Assembly: GCA_000724175.1 (NCBI GenBank)
Contig: JPGV01000030.1
Span: 540 to 64,539, forward strand
Source of the DNA: [Candidatus Thermochlorobacteriaceae] bacterium GBChlB
GTDB lineage: Bacteria > Bacteroidota > Chlorobiia > Chlorobiales > Thermochlorobacteraceae
Length of the DNA stretch: 64,000 nt
Reading direction: 5' to 3'
Made by a program: the position numbers and the translations under genes. The notes under the pieces were generated by a model. It ran no database searches and was not told where the DNA came from. It saw nothing but the letters and a program-made list of their open reading frames with translations. Below, piece after piece: positions 25,702-35,214 of this stretch. Position 1 is the stretch's first letter; each line of letters starts with the position of its first letter.

Positions 25702-26097
25702 ATGAAAACACTTACATCTCTTTTTGCAGCGCTCTTGATGTTCACCGCTGCCAACGCCAACGCAGGCGAGCTCGAAGACCGCTCCAAGACCTTTCTGACG
25801 AAAATCTTTGCTGGTCAATACGAAGAAGCCGCGCTGATGATCTCGGTTAACTCTGCGCTGAACAACACGGAGAACTTAGCTGAATTTGGCTCAGGACTTC
25901 GTGCTGCGCTCGGCGAGTTCAAGCAAATCAGTGCGTCGTCGGTCAATGAAGACCGTCGTGGCACGCTGGTCGTTTGCACCTGCGACTTTGCCAATGGGCA
26001 AGCCCGTGTCTCTATCGTTTATGATGACAGAGGCAAAATCACCACAATCACTTTCAAGCCGGTTGCTTCCGAAAAAACGCCGGTCGTTGGCAACTAA
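25702..26097 (+). CDS. Small secreted protein, DUF3887-like
   Basis: A 131-residue exported protein with a signal peptide (to about residue 21, ANANAG). The mature region (RSKTFLTKIFAGQYEEAALM, FGSGLRAALGEFKQISASS, then three strands ending GKITTITFKPV) resembles the cystatin-like DUF3887 fold often found in secreted or membrane-bound hydrolase accessory proteins. A Cys-x-Cys (VVCTCDF) is present. It stands alone with a 239-base AT-rich upstream gap, in which nothing else is seen, and its own terminator. Confidence 0.7.
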   Translation: MKTLTSLFAALLMFTAANANAGELEDRSKTFLTKIFAGQYEEAALMISVNSALNNTENLAEFGSGLRAALGEFKQISASSVNEDRRGTLVVCTCDFANGQARVSIVYDDRGKITTITFKPVASEKTPVVGN

Positions 26098-26112
26098 GCC
26101 AAATCGTTTGGA

Positions 26113-26141
26113 AAAAGGGCGGCTCGAAAAACCGCCCTTTT
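26113..26141 (+). terminator. Terminator hairpin
   Basis: The arms AAAAGGGCGG and CCGCCCTTTT flank a nine-base loop. It lies 16 bases after the stop of the small secreted gene and before the convergent SET-domain gene, so it may serve both directions. Confidence 0.85.
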
Positions 26142-26179
26142 GGTTTTCGAGCACGTTCGCCCGCAGTCGTTTTTACCTT

Positions 26180-26743
26180 TTAACAGGCTGATGGGTTAGG
26201 TTGTTGTTTAGCGGCACAAGGAAGAGCAGCGCAAAGTGGATTATGCGCTTTGCATATCTCGTAAATGTCTTCGTAGTCGTAGTCAATCGTGATTTCTTCG
26301 CCCGTGTCAAGGTCGCGTGCAGCGACGAGAAAAAGCGACACGTCGTCTCGCTCTTGAACGCTGGCTGACGGCGAGCAACTGTGGTTGATATAGCGAATCT
26401 TCTCCGTCATAGCGGTATCGATAAACGAGTTCTCGCTGTTCCAAAAAATGTAGACGTTGTTCTCTTCGTTTTCGCGTCGCTCGCACTCATTGCCATCAAT
26501 CACCTCGCCTGCGATAATCATCAAGACTTCATCGCGTTTGCAGGGCTTTGTCGTGAAAATGCCTTTGCCGGAAATCGGCGATTCGCGCACGACGATGTAA
26601 TCGGGATTAAAAAGTGCGGTATCGTCAAGCAGTTTAATCATCTGAAACCATCTGAAAAATTGGTCGCGTTCAAGCGGCGCGAAACTACGAAAAGCAGTTG
26701 AGATTTCGTTATCTTCGCATCGCAATTTCGAAGTGAAGTTCAT
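26180..26743 (-). CDS. SET-domain protein (putative protein lysine methyltransferase)
   Basis: A 187-residue protein with a complete SET core at about residues 47-160: [20 protein letters not shown] (GxG loop), YINHSC at 118-123 for S-adenosylmethionine binding, and [12 protein letters not shown] at 148-159 containing the catalytic-type Tyr. Cysteines after the core ([10 protein letters not shown]) recall a post-SET zinc site, though spacing is incomplete. SET enzymes methylate lysines, mostly in eukaryotes; bacterial copies occur in a few lineages and mostly have unknown targets. It is divergent from surE with only 29 bases between starts. The first 34 residues may be non-native, since Met35 is an alternative start. 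Confidence 0.88.
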   Translation of the reverse strand: MNFTSKLRCEDNEISTAFRSFAPLERDQFFRWFQMIKLLDDTALFNPDYIVVRESPISGKGIFTTKPCKRDEVLMIIAGEVIDGNECERRENEENNVYIFWNSENSFIDTAMTEKIRYINHSCSPSASVQERDDVSLFLVAARDLDTGEEITIDYDYEDIYEICKAHNPLCAALPCAAKQQPNPSAC

Positions 26744-26772
26744 CTTCGCTGCTGACTCAAACCAAAAACACT

Positions 26773-27612
26773 GTGGCTAAACAAACCCGCGCTCCGAAAA
26801 AGAAATCAAACGCAGAATTTCCCGCCGAGAAATTTCACAAGACGTCTAAACCGCGCATTCTCGTGTGCAATGACGATGGCATCGACGCCGAAGGTATTGA
26901 GTTTCTTGCCAAAGCAATGGCGCAGATTGGCGAGATTACGGTCGTCGCGCCAAATTCGCCGCAAAGCGGCATGAGCCACGCAATGACGCTGGGAAAGCCG
27001 CTGCGAATTACAAAATGGTATAAGCACAAAAAGTTTTTCGGCTACGCCGTGAGCGGCACGCCGGTCGATTGCGTCAAAGCCGCCATGGCGCAAATTCTGC
27101 CAGAGCCGCCCGACCTCATTGTGAGCGGTGTGAATTACGGCAGCAACACGGCAATTAACATTTTGTATTCAGGCACGGTCGCTGCGGCACTCGAAGGTGC
27201 TATTGCTGGCGTGCCTGCGATTGCATTTTCGCTCTGCACCTACGCCAACGCCGATTTCAGCTACTCGGCAAAGTTCGCCAAACACCTCGCCCAAAAAGTA
27301 TTGAAGGAAGGACTGCCGACGGGAACGCTGCTCACGGTGAACTTGCCAAACCTGCCCGAAGAAAAAATTAAGGGCGTCGTCGTTACAAAGCAAGGAAACT
27401 CAAAGTGGAAGGAAGAAATGTTAGAGCGTAACGACGCCTACGGGCAACCCTACTATTGGCTGCGCGGCGAACTGGTGCTCCAAGACGACAGCCTCGACGA
27501 CGACGAATATGCAGTGCGACACGGCTATGTCTCCGTAACACCGCTGTCGTTTAACCTCACGAATCACTCGTTTATCGATACGATTCGAACTTGGAATTTG
27601 AAGAAACGATGA
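26773..27612 (+). CDS. surE: 5'/3'-nucleotidase SurE
   Basis: A 279-residue metal-dependent nucleotidase and exopolyphosphatase. The signature [14 protein letters not shown] carries the Asp-Asp metal ligands; [22 protein letters not shown] and [20 protein letters not shown] are the other conserved blocks. An N-terminal extension of about 27 residues rich in Lys precedes the core. The start codon is GTG; no in-frame ATG precedes the conserved core. bshC begins inside its stop codon (ATGA), so the two are translationally coupled. Confidence 0.96.
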   Translation: MAKQTRAPKKKSNAEFPAEKFHKTSKPRILVCNDDGIDAEGIEFLAKAMAQIGEITVVAPNSPQSGMSHAMTLGKPLRITKWYKHKKFFGYAVSGTPVDCVKAAMAQILPEPPDLIVSGVNYGSNTAINILYSGTVAAALEGAIAGVPAIAFSLCTYANADFSYSAKFAKHLAQKVLKEGLPTGTLLTVNLPNLPEEKIKGVVVTKQGNSKWKEEMLERNDAYGQPYYWLRGELVLQDDSLDDDEYAVRHGYVSVTPLSFNLTNHSFIDTIRTWNLKKR

Positions 27613-29294
27613 CGGCGCATCTTTCGTATCAGTCGCTTGCCGAAGCGCGCAAGGGCTTCACGAAACTTTTTCTCGAGTATGCGGCGGAAACGCCTGAACG
27701 CGATACGCTCATTGAGAAATTCTTCACAGGCGATTATCGACGTAAAGACGACGTCGCTCGGCGATTGAGCATCATTGACTCCACCGATTACAAACGCGCC
27801 GACCTTGTTGAGTTGCTAAAACGGCAAAACCGTGCATTTGGCTGCGGCGAAAAAACCATGGAACATATCGATGCGCTGCTCTCAACAAACAGCACGGCGA
27901 TTGTAACCGGACAGCAAGTCGGCATACTAACCGGCAGCCTTTACACGATTTACAAGACGCTCTCCGCAATCGCACTCGCCGAAAAACTTAAACGCGATTT
28001 TCCCGACCGCGAGTTTGTTCCTGTCTTTTGGCTCGAGGGCGAAGACCACGATTACGACGAGGTTGCGTCGCTGGCGACATTCGCTGAAAATAAAATCAAG
28101 TCGTTTCGTTACGCTGAAAAAACTTACGCGGAACGCTCAATGGTCGGGCGCACGGTGTTGTCGCAAGATGCGGCGCATTTCCTCAACGATTTTCTGGCGT
28201 CGTTGCAGCCGAGCGACTTTAAATTGTGGCTGTCCGAACAGCTGCGCTCCGCCTATAAAGAAGGCGAGACGTTCTTAACAGCTTTCGCCAAGTTGATGAT
28301 GAAACTCTTTGAACCAGATGGGCTGGTGTTTATCAACAGCGATGATACGGCGTTCAAAAAACTGTGTTCGGATATTTTCATCAAAGAATTACACGGTGCG
28401 CCGAAAAGCTCGGAACTCGTTGTGGCGCAAAGCGCGGCGCTGGAAGAACTCGGCTATGAAGTGCAAGCAAAAGCGCGTCCAGTGAATTTGTATGTGATTG
28501 AAAACGGTCAACGGCTGCGAATCGAGACGGGCGACAAAAACGAATTTGTACTATATCCAACGCGCCGTTCTGTAACTCAAACCGACTTGATTGAACTCGC
28601 CGAGCGCAAGCCTGAACAGTTCGGCGCAAATGTGATTCTGCGACCGATTCTGCAAGATAAAGTTCTGCCAACGCTTGCCTACGTCGCCGGTCCCGCCGAA
28701 GTCGCTTACCTTGCGCAACTTAAAACGGTGTATCAATTTTTCGGTGTCTCAATGCCGCTCGTTGTGCCGCGCAAAAGCCTCTCGCTCGTCGAAGCGAAAG
28801 TGAAAAAAGTGTTTGTCAAAATTGCAGAAGCGACGGAGAGCGATGCTGAAAACCTAACGGCAGTTTATACGGCATTTTTTGCGGACAAAGAAAAGTTGAT
28901 TCAAAAAGTTTTGTCGGTCGGCGCAAAAATTAACATTGAGAAAGTCTTTGCTGAAGCGGAAGAACGCGCCAAACAAGTGATGACCGACCTTGCTGCCGCG
29001 CTGGCGCAGCTTGACCCGACACTGAAAGACGCCGCCGAAACCGCGTCGGGAAAAATGCTGTATCAAATTCAAAACTTGAAAGAAAAAGCCCTCCGCGCCG
29101 AAAAGCAGAAAGGGCAGGAAATCATCATGCAGATAGACAAATGTAGCGTGAGCCTTTTGCCCGATGACAACCTGCAAGAGCGCGTTGTGAACGTGTGCTA
29201 CTTCCTCAACAAATACGGGATTGACCTTTTGAAGACGCTCAAGAAAAACATTGAGGAATCGAGCGAAGAAAAACACATTGTAGTTGAACTATGA
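27609..29294 (+). CDS. bshC: Bacillithiol biosynthesis cysteine-adding enzyme
   Basis: A 561-residue protein of the BshC family, which joins cysteine to glucosaminyl-malate in the last step of bacillithiol synthesis. Typical blocks are [40 protein letters not shown] and [20 protein letters not shown], followed by a long C-terminal coiled coil. Length is normal. Start at 27609 overlaps the surE stop by four bases. Chlorobiota use a methylated bacillithiol, so the gene fits the suggested lineage. bshA and bshB are not here. Confidence 0.96.
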   Translation: MTAHLSYQSLAEARKGFTKLFLEYAAETPERDTLIEKFFTGDYRRKDDVARRLSIIDSTDYKRADLVELLKRQNRAFGCGEKTMEHIDALLSTNSTAIVTGQQVGILTGSLYTIYKTLSAIALAEKLKRDFPDREFVPVFWLEGEDHDYDEVASLATFAENKIKSFRYAEKTYAERSMVGRTVLSQDAAHFLNDFLASLQPSDFKLWLSEQLRSAYKEGETFLTAFAKLMMKLFEPDGLVFINSDDTAFKKLCSDIFIKELHGAPKSSELVVAQSAALEELGYEVQAKARPVNLYVIENGQRLRIETGDKNEFVLYPTRRSVTQTDLIELAERKPEQFGANVILRPILQDKVLPTLAYVAGPAEVAYLAQLKTVYQFFGVSMPLVVPRKSLSLVEAKVKKVFVKIAEATESDAENLTAVYTAFFADKEKLIQKVLSVGAKINIEKVFAEAEERAKQVMTDLAAALAQLDPTLKDAAETASGKMLYQIQNLKEKALRAEKQKGQEIIMQIDKCSVSLLPDDNLQERVVNVCYFLNKYGIDLLKTLKKNIEESSEEKHIVVEL

Positions 29295-31364
29295 AGCATC
29301 TACCGCGCGCTGCGTCTTTGGCAGCGTGATGATGAACTCCGTGTATCGACCCTCTTTGCTGCTAAACTGAATATCACCCTGATGCCCTTGAACGATGATT
29401 TCATAAGTCATGGATAAACCCAAGCCAGTGTGTCCACTTCCAGTCGGCTTTGTGGTGAAAAACGGCAAAAACACTTTGTCCTTGATGTTGTCGGCAATCC
29501 CGATGCCGTTATCGCGGATACGGATATCGACATAGTCGCCGCAATCCCTTGATTTTACTTGCATCTCTGGCTTGTAGCCTTCGGGCGAATGCTTGAGCTT
29601 CTCGCGCATGGCATAAAATCCGTTGTTGAACAGGTGCATCAAGGCGCGGTTCATCTCTTGCGGCGACAGCATTACTTTGCCGATAGTGCCGCTGACATCG
29701 ACCAAAAAACTAACCTCTGCGCCCTCGTTCTGCGTTTGCCACGCGCGGTAGGAAATCTTCAAGGAATCTGTCAGCAGTGCGTTCAAATCCGTTGGGAGTT
29801 TTTCAGTTGAACTAATTTGGGTGTACTCCAACATGCTTTTGACAATGCTCGACGCACGTCCGCCATGATAGTGAATCTTCTCCAAATTTCGACCGACATC
29901 GTTGAGCGCGGCATCGAGTTTATCGCTCTGCGTTTTCCCTTCGCGAAGCTCCTTGAGCAGCTCAAGCGAGAGGTCGGAAAAATTATTGACAAAGTTGAGT
30001 GGATTTTGAAGCTCGTGCGCAACGCCGGTGGCAAGCTGGCCAACTGACGCCATGCGCTCGGCGCGAATCAATTGCTCTTGCGTCTCACGCACGTGTTTCA
30101 ACGCAGTCTGAAGTTCAGTGTTCTGACGCTGCTGTTGCCGATAGCCAGTGGCGACGAGAAACACAATCACAAGCAACAGCAAAAAACCGCCGATGAGCGA
30201 ATTGCGAACAATGGTTTGAACATCTTTATCGCGTTCCAGTCGCTCAATGCGGTTTGCATTTTCTTCGGTGGCGAGCTTGGTTTGAAGATTAGCAATGCTG
30301 CTTTGCGCCTCGGCAGAGAAGAGTGAATCTTTCAGCGCCACGTATTGCTTAAAGTAGAATAATGCCTTCTCGTGGTTGTCCATCGTGCTGTAAATCTCCG
30401 AGAGCAATCGGCAGCCTTCTTTGACGCCTTGCCGCATTTCAATCTCGTCGGCGATGGCAACGCTGCGTTTGGCATACTCCAGCGCGGACATCAGACGCTT
30501 TTGTTTAAGAAACGTCTCTCCCATGAATCGATACGTCGTCAATATCATGCGTTTGTCTTTGATGGCTTCAAAGACATCGAGCGACTTTTGATAGTTCTCC
30601 AACGCCATGGCGTATTGGCTGCGGTTGTAATAAACTCGCCCAAGCGAGCGGTGCGAGGCGGCGATTTGCCAAGCGTCGTCGATGTCTTCCGACAGTGAAA
30701 ACGCTTTAAGACAAAACGACAAAGCACGGTCATTGTCACCGAGCCGGTCGTAGGTATCGCCAATGTTTCGCAGCGCAGTCGCTGCGCTCCACTTGTCTCC
30801 AACCTCGTTGCTGAGTTTAAGCGAATGATCGAAGTAGTCTAACGCTTCTTTATACTTCTCTTGGTCGTAGTAATTAAAGCCAATCACGCGCAGCATATCT
30901 ATCATGCCATTTTTATCACCCAACTTTTCATAGAGTTTCAAGGCTTGAAAAGCGTATTCCAACGCTTGGGGATAGCGCCCTTGAATGCGGTAAATGTTGC
31001 CAATGCTGGAAAGCAATGCCGCTGATGAGGCGCTGTCGCGCAGCGAATCGCGGATACGCAGCGACTTGAAAAAAAAGTCCAGCGCTTTGGAATATTGACT
31101 ACGCGATTGATAAATGCTGCCCATGCTTCGATATGCTTCGGCGACATCGTGTTTGCGCTTTAATGTGTGCGCAAGCCGCAAAGCGTTTTCGGCATAGAAG
31201 AGTGCGCTATCGAGCGGGCTGTCGTCGGCAAGTTTAATGAGCAATCTAATGCGAGTTGTGTCAGCGGCGGTTTTTAGCAATGCTTTCAGGCTGTCTAACT
31301 CAGGGATTTGACCAAGGGACGGCGCAGCAGAGAAGAACGCCAGTATGAAAAAAAAACGACTCAT
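29289..31364 (-). CDS. TPR sensor histidine kinase
   Basis: A 691-residue membrane kinase. A signal peptide (to about residue 18) leads into eight or so TPR units at about 40-340 (SMGSIYQSRSQYSKALDFFF and similar), one membrane segment (SLIGGFLLLLVIVFLVATGY), a short coiled coil, and the kinase core. The phospho-accepting His450 is in GVAHELQNPLNFVNNFS; the ATPase part has MHLFNNGFYAM (N box), RDNGIGIADN (G1) and FTTKPTGSGHTGLGL (F and G2). The TPR part lies outside the membrane. No response regulator is adjacent. The gene overlaps the end of convergent bshC by six bases. Confidence 0.92.
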   Translation of the reverse strand: MSRFFFILAFFSAAPSLGQIPELDSLKALLKTAADTTRIRLLIKLADDSPLDSALFYAENALRLAHTLKRKHDVAEAYRSMGSIYQSRSQYSKALDFFFKSLRIRDSLRDSASSAALLSSIGNIYRIQGRYPQALEYAFQALKLYEKLGDKNGMIDMLRVIGFNYYDQEKYKEALDYFDHSLKLSNEVGDKWSAATALRNIGDTYDRLGDNDRALSFCLKAFSLSEDIDDAWQIAASHRSLGRVYYNRSQYAMALENYQKSLDVFEAIKDKRMILTTYRFMGETFLKQKRLMSALEYAKRSVAIADEIEMRQGVKEGCRLLSEIYSTMDNHEKALFYFKQYVALKDSLFSAEAQSSIANLQTKLATEENANRIERLERDKDVQTIVRNSLIGGFLLLLVIVFLVATGYRQQQRQNTELQTALKHVRETQEQLIRAERMASVGQLATGVAHELQNPLNFVNNFSDLSLELLKELREGKTQSDKLDAALNDVGRNLEKIHYHGGRASSIVKSMLEYTQISSTEKLPTDLNALLTDSLKISYRAWQTQNEGAEVSFLVDVSGTIGKVMLSPQEMNRALMHLFNNGFYAMREKLKHSPEGYKPEMQVKSRDCGDYVDIRIRDNGIGIADNIKDKVFLPFFTTKPTGSGHTGLGLSMTYEIIVQGHQGDIQFSSKEGRYTEFIITLPKTQRAVDAS

Positions 31365-31387
31365 AACGTTGGGCTAATTCCGCTAAC

Positions 31388-32389
31388 TTACTCCGCGAAA
31401 CGAATCAAAGCAAGCGGAACTGTATAGAGCGATTTGGGCGTCAAGACAAATAGCCGCTCGCTTGTAAGCGCAATGTCAATCAGCCCAGCGAATGCTGTTC
31501 CAAAGAGACGACGCAACTCTTCCGAAGAAATTTTTCCAATAAATCGAAATGCTGTTTGTTGGTCAGCATCAAAAACAAACACATGGTCGGAATCCACAAC
31601 GAGCAACCACTCCTGCAATTGCTTGACCCCCGACCACGTTGTTTCTACCTGCCCGCACGCCAAACTGCGCGGTGCAGAAAAGACGCCCTTTCCTAATTCG
31701 GTTACAAAGTTTCCAAAAAGGTCAAACACCATTACAGAGCGTAAGTTTCCGTCAGAAACAAAGACCTTTCCGGTGCGGCTGGTGGTCAAACGGTAGGGTT
31801 CAGCCAAATTGCCTTTGCCAGCATTAAAGCCGCCAAATTCAAACTGCGTTGGATTTTGTCGCTGTTGCTGTTGCGAGGCGAAGGTGAGCGGGTTGATACG
31901 AATCACTTGTCGCTGCGTTTCCTCGAGGATATAGAGGTCGCCTTGCGCCGAGACCGACACGCTAATCGGTCGCCAAAGCTGCGTCGAGAGGCTCGATGAG
32001 CGGCCATCGCTTGCAAATGGGTCAATCGAGGTCGGGCGATTTTGAAGCAGCGTAACGAAGTTCAAAAAGCGGTCGTATTGAACAATGCGTTGATTGCCTC
32101 GGTCGGCGATGAATACATTTATCCCGTCGGCGGTGATGTCGAGCGGTGTGTCAAAGGCATCGCGATCTGTGCCGAACCCGCCGACGCTCATCACGACTTT
32201 TCCATCACGGTCGAGTTTATAGAGCTTCGAAAGCCCGCCGTCCAAGACAAAAATCTCGTCAAGCGATGTAACCGAGAGCGCAACCGCTTGTTGAAACCGC
32301 GCAACAGGTGCAAGCGGCAAAGAATCCGACTGAGCCGCCGAAGGCGCACGCGCAGCCAGCAAAAAAATGAGAACAATGAATAATCTCAT
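31388..32389 (-). CDS. Secreted NHL-type beta-propeller protein
   Basis: A 333-residue exported protein with a signal peptide (to about residue 19, PSAAQ). The mature part has propeller repeats of NHL type: ITADGINVFIADRGNQRIVQ, VSAQGDLYILEETQRQVIRI and TTSRTGKVFVSDGNLRSVMV. No enzymatic residues are evident; it probably binds a protein or polysaccharide in the envelope. The ATG overlaps the stop of the upstream transglycosylase gene by four bases, so the two products are likely made together and may act on the same wall structure. Confidence 0.85.
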   Translation of the reverse strand: MRLFIVLIFLLAARAPSAAQSDSLPLAPVARFQQAVALSVTSLDEIFVLDGGLSKLYKLDRDGKVVMSVGGFGTDRDAFDTPLDITADGINVFIADRGNQRIVQYDRFLNFVTLLQNRPTSIDPFASDGRSSSLSTQLWRPISVSVSAQGDLYILEETQRQVIRINPLTFASQQQQRQNPTQFEFGGFNAGKGNLAEPYRLTTSRTGKVFVSDGNLRSVMVFDLFGNFVTELGKGVFSAPRSLACGQVETTWSGVKQLQEWLLVVDSDHVFVFDADQQTAFRFIGKISSEELRRLFGTAFAGLIDIALTSERLFVLTPKSLYTVPLALIRFAE

Positions 32390-33564
32390 GGGGAAATTCG
32401 AAGCTGCTGTCCGACCTGAATCGTCTCGCCGTCTTTGATTTTATTAAGCTGTCGAAGTTCGCTAATCTCTAAGCCGCATTGGTTGGCAATGCTTTCAAGC
32501 GTATCGCCCTCGCGCACGATGTAAATGCCTTGTTTCTCGGCGTTCAATTTCGCTTTATCGATTTTGTATTGGTAAGTGCCGACGGCGACCGAATCGCTCT
32601 CTGTGAATTTCGGCACAAGCACTTTATACGGACGCGACGCTGAAACAGGTGCAGGCAAGGAGCGTCCGCGAATCCACGGGTTGAGCAACTTTACCGCTTT
32701 GAACGTTGTGCCTTGCTGTCGCGCCCAAAGCGCAAGGTTCTCAATATCTTTTTTGACATCAATGGTTTTGGTGTCAATCGGTGCCAGCGGGACGACGTCA
32801 GCGAAGCCGTATTTCTTCGGCTTGCTCATAATTTCTTTGATGGCGACGATTCTGAAAAGATAGCGCGCCGTTTCGCGGTTGAGCCAAAGGTCGTAGTAGT
32901 TTTTCATAGATTGGAACTCTTGCTCGTCTGCTGCGCCATAGACGCCCATATTGTAAGACGCCGCCGCCATTGTCCAGTTTCCGAATTTCTTATATGCACT
33001 TTTCAGATACTTAATGGCGCCGTCGGTGGCTTTCTCCAAATTGTAACGCTCATCAATAGACGCATTGACAACAAGCCCATAGCTTTGAGCAATGGCAGGC
33101 ATCAATTGCCAAAAGCCTGCTGCGCCTGCGGGAGAGCGCAAATCGAGCAATCGGCTTTCGGCGACAGCAAGATACTTCAAGTCATCGGGCAGCGTATCTG
33201 CTTTCAAGCGCGACTCGATGTAGGGGAAAAATCGTCCTGCGCGTTTGAGATACATAATCATCTGCGCGCGGTCGTTGATGTTATAGACGAATTCGCGCTC
33301 GAAGCGTTCAAAGACTTCTGGGTCTTTAAGCGGCAGAGCTTCGCCGCAAAAATCGATGGCGGAATCAGGTGGGAAATTCGAGTAAGAAAACGTTGGCAGC
33401 TCTGTTGCGCTAAATTTTTTATCAATACGCTCGGCAGCGCGAGTGGCTTTCAGCGAATCGGCGGCGGCGCTTTGCGATTGAGACACCCGCTCCGACGAGA
33501 TGAACAAAAATCCGACCGTTAGTGCGAACACCCAGCCGGAAACGCTCAATACTTTCATCATCAT
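32386..33564 (-). CDS. MltD-like lytic transglycosylase with LysM
   Basis: A 392-residue murein hydrolase. An N-terminal membrane or signal segment (about residues 6-22) is followed by an SLT domain with the catalytic Glu136 in LAVAESRLLDLRSPAGAAGF and the motif WQLMPAIAQSYGL, then MAAASYNMG. One LysM peptidoglycan-binding domain ends the protein (YIVREGDTLESIANQCGLEI). It cleaves the glycan backbone in the periplasm. Three consecutive ATG codons occur at 33564-33558 and the first is chosen. It follows the LOG gene by ten bases and overlaps the propeller gene. Confidence 0.93.
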   Translation of the reverse strand: MMMKVLSVSGWVFALTVGFLFISSERVSQSQSAAADSLKATRAAERIDKKFSATELPTFSYSNFPPDSAIDFCGEALPLKDPEVFERFEREFVYNINDRAQMIMYLKRAGRFFPYIESRLKADTLPDDLKYLAVAESRLLDLRSPAGAAGFWQLMPAIAQSYGLVVNASIDERYNLEKATDGAIKYLKSAYKKFGNWTMAAASYNMGVYGAADEQEFQSMKNYYDLWLNRETARYLFRIVAIKEIMSKPKKYGFADVVPLAPIDTKTIDVKKDIENLALWARQQGTTFKAVKLLNPWIRGRSLPAPVSASRPYKVLVPKFTESDSVAVGTYQYKIDKAKLNAEKQGIYIVREGDTLESIANQCGLEISELRQLNKIKDGETIQVGQQLRISP

Positions 33565-33574
33565 GATGTTCGGT

Positions 33575-34375
33575 TTAGAAGTTGGGCATACAGGGACGTT
33601 CGGCGTAGAACTCCAAGATGATGTCAATCGCCTCTTCAGGCGTATCGACCAAGTGCATCAAGTCCAAGTCTTTCTCGTTGATGTAGCCGCTCTCTAAAAG
33701 CATCTCCTTCATCCATGTCATAAAGCCTTTCCAAAACGATTTGCCCATTAAGATAACGGGAAACTGGGCGATTTTTTTAGTTTGAATCAGCGTAATTGCT
33801 TCGGTCAATTCATCGAGCGTGCCGAACCCGCCGGGCATGACAATCAAGGCTTGCGAGTATTTCATAAACATCATTTTGCGGACGAAGAAGTATTTGAATG
33901 TAATCAGCTTGTCGTCATCGACATACGGATTCGAGTGTTGCTCGTGCGGCAAGACGATGTTGAATCCGATGGATTCGCCGCCTTTGTTGCGCGCGCCACG
34001 GTTGCCTGCTTCCATAATGCCGGGACCGCCGCCCGTAATGACGCCGAAGCCACTTTCGACCAAGCGCTCCGCCGTTTTAACTGCAAGTTGATAATACCTG
34101 TCCGACGGTTTGACACGCGCAGAGCCGAAAATTGTAACGGCAGGTTCAAGTTCCGCCATTTTCTCGAAGCCTGTAACGAACTCCGACATAATTTTGAAAA
34201 CGCGCCAGCCTTCGCGGCTGAGTGCAAGCCACTTTTTCATATCGCGCTCATCGAGCTCATCGGAAATTGGTAGTGCAGCAGGCAAAATTTTTCCGCGCCC
34301 ATTGGTCGAGGTGCTTTTGGGGTTTGACTTTCCGTTCAGCGTCGGCGCAGATTTCGAGGATGTTTTTTTGGTCAT
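33575..34375 (-). CDS. LOG-family Rossmann protein (TIGR00730-like)
   Basis: A 266-residue cytoplasmic protein. It has the nucleotide-fold start VTIFGSARVKPSD, GFGVITGGGPGIMEAGNRGA, and the family signature PGGFGTLDELTEAIT. Active LOG enzymes split cytokinin-type or purine nucleoside monophosphates to a free base and ribose 5-phosphate. The ATG at 34375 is chosen; the N-terminal 40 residues are Ser/Lys/Thr-rich and probably disordered. It starts just after the end of the ABC ATPase gene and precedes the transglycosylase by ten bases, in a run of four genes on one strand. Confidence 0.92.
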   Translation of the reverse strand: MTKKTSSKSAPTLNGKSNPKSTSTNGRGKILPAALPISDELDERDMKKWLALSREGWRVFKIMSEFVTGFEKMAELEPAVTIFGSARVKPSDRYYQLAVKTAERLVESGFGVITGGGPGIMEAGNRGARNKGGESIGFNIVLPHEQHSNPYVDDDKLITFKYFFVRKMMFMKYSQALIVMPGGFGTLDELTEAITLIQTKKIAQFPVILMGKSFWKGFMTWMKEMLLESGYINEKDLDLMHLVDTPEEAIDIILEFYAERPCMPNF

Positions 34376-34380
34376 TGGCT

Positions 34381-35031
34381 TCAAATTTTGTTGATGCTTT
34401 TTAAGTCAATCGAGCGCGGCAGCCTTGCTGCCACGTCGCGCTCGTGTGTTACTAAAATCAAGATGCGTGGTTCGCTCGACGAAAGCTCGTTGAGCAGGTT
34501 CAAAACGATGTCGGTGTTTTGTTCGTCCAAATTAGCCGTTGGTTCATCGGCGAGTAAAATCTTTGGTTCGTTGGCGACGGCTCTGGCAATCGCAACACGT
34601 TGCTGTTCGCCGACGGAAAGTTCGCGCGGCTTATGACGCAGTTTGTTCTCCAAGCCGACGCGGCTCAGCAACTCTTTCGCCCGCGTTTCAGGCGACTTAT
34701 GTTTTCCTGCAAAGCCCATGGCAAGAAGAACGTTTTCTAACGCCGTCAAACCTTGAATCAAATTAAATGTCTGAAACACATAACCGATGTTGGCAGCGCG
34801 AAATTGGTCGCGTTTGGCTTCGGAGAGTTTGCCGATGTCGATGCCGTCGACGCTGACCGAACCGCTGGTTGGCGTTACAATGCCCGCAATGAGGTTGAGC
34901 AGCGTAGATTTACCGCTTCCTGATTTTCCGACTAAGGCGATGCGCTCGCCGTCGGCAATGCGAAACTGCTCAATACAAATCGTCGGAAATGTGGAGAAGG
35001 ATTTAACAACGCCCAAAAGTTCTATCGGCAT
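34381..35031 (-). CDS. LolD/MacB-type ABC transporter ATPase
   Basis: A 216-residue ATPase. Walker A is GKSGSGKST (residues 35-43), the signature ELSVGEQQRVAIARAV, and Walker B ILLADEPTANLDEQ with the LolD-type Asn-Leu-Asp after it. Such subunits pair with FtsX-type permeases that move lipoproteins or other envelope substrates. No permease is adjacent; the only permease of that type in the window is the His-rich one at 56475, which has no ATPase beside it. The pairing is inference. Downstream the LOG gene begins within six bases of the stop. Confidence 0.93.
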   Translation of the reverse strand: MPIELLGVVKSFSTFPTICIEQFRIADGERIALVGKSGSGKSTLLNLIAGIVTPTSGSVSVDGIDIGKLSEAKRDQFRAANIGYVFQTFNLIQGLTALENVLLAMGFAGKHKSPETRAKELLSRVGLENKLRHKPRELSVGEQQRVAIARAVANEPKILLADEPTANLDEQNTDIVLNLLNELSSSEPRILILVTHERDVAARLPRSIDLKSINKI

Positions 35032-35214
35032 GGCTGAGACATGGTTTTATGTTTAGTGTGTAGTTCAATGTAGCAACGGAGCGCGAGAACAACGTATCGA
35101 GGAGCGAATTTTTCGTATATTCGCGCGCAACATTAAACGCTCGTTGCGCGTAGCAACTGCCATCGTTTGCGCAGCAGCAAAACTGAAACGTGTAAAATCT
35201 CTTATCAATACGCA

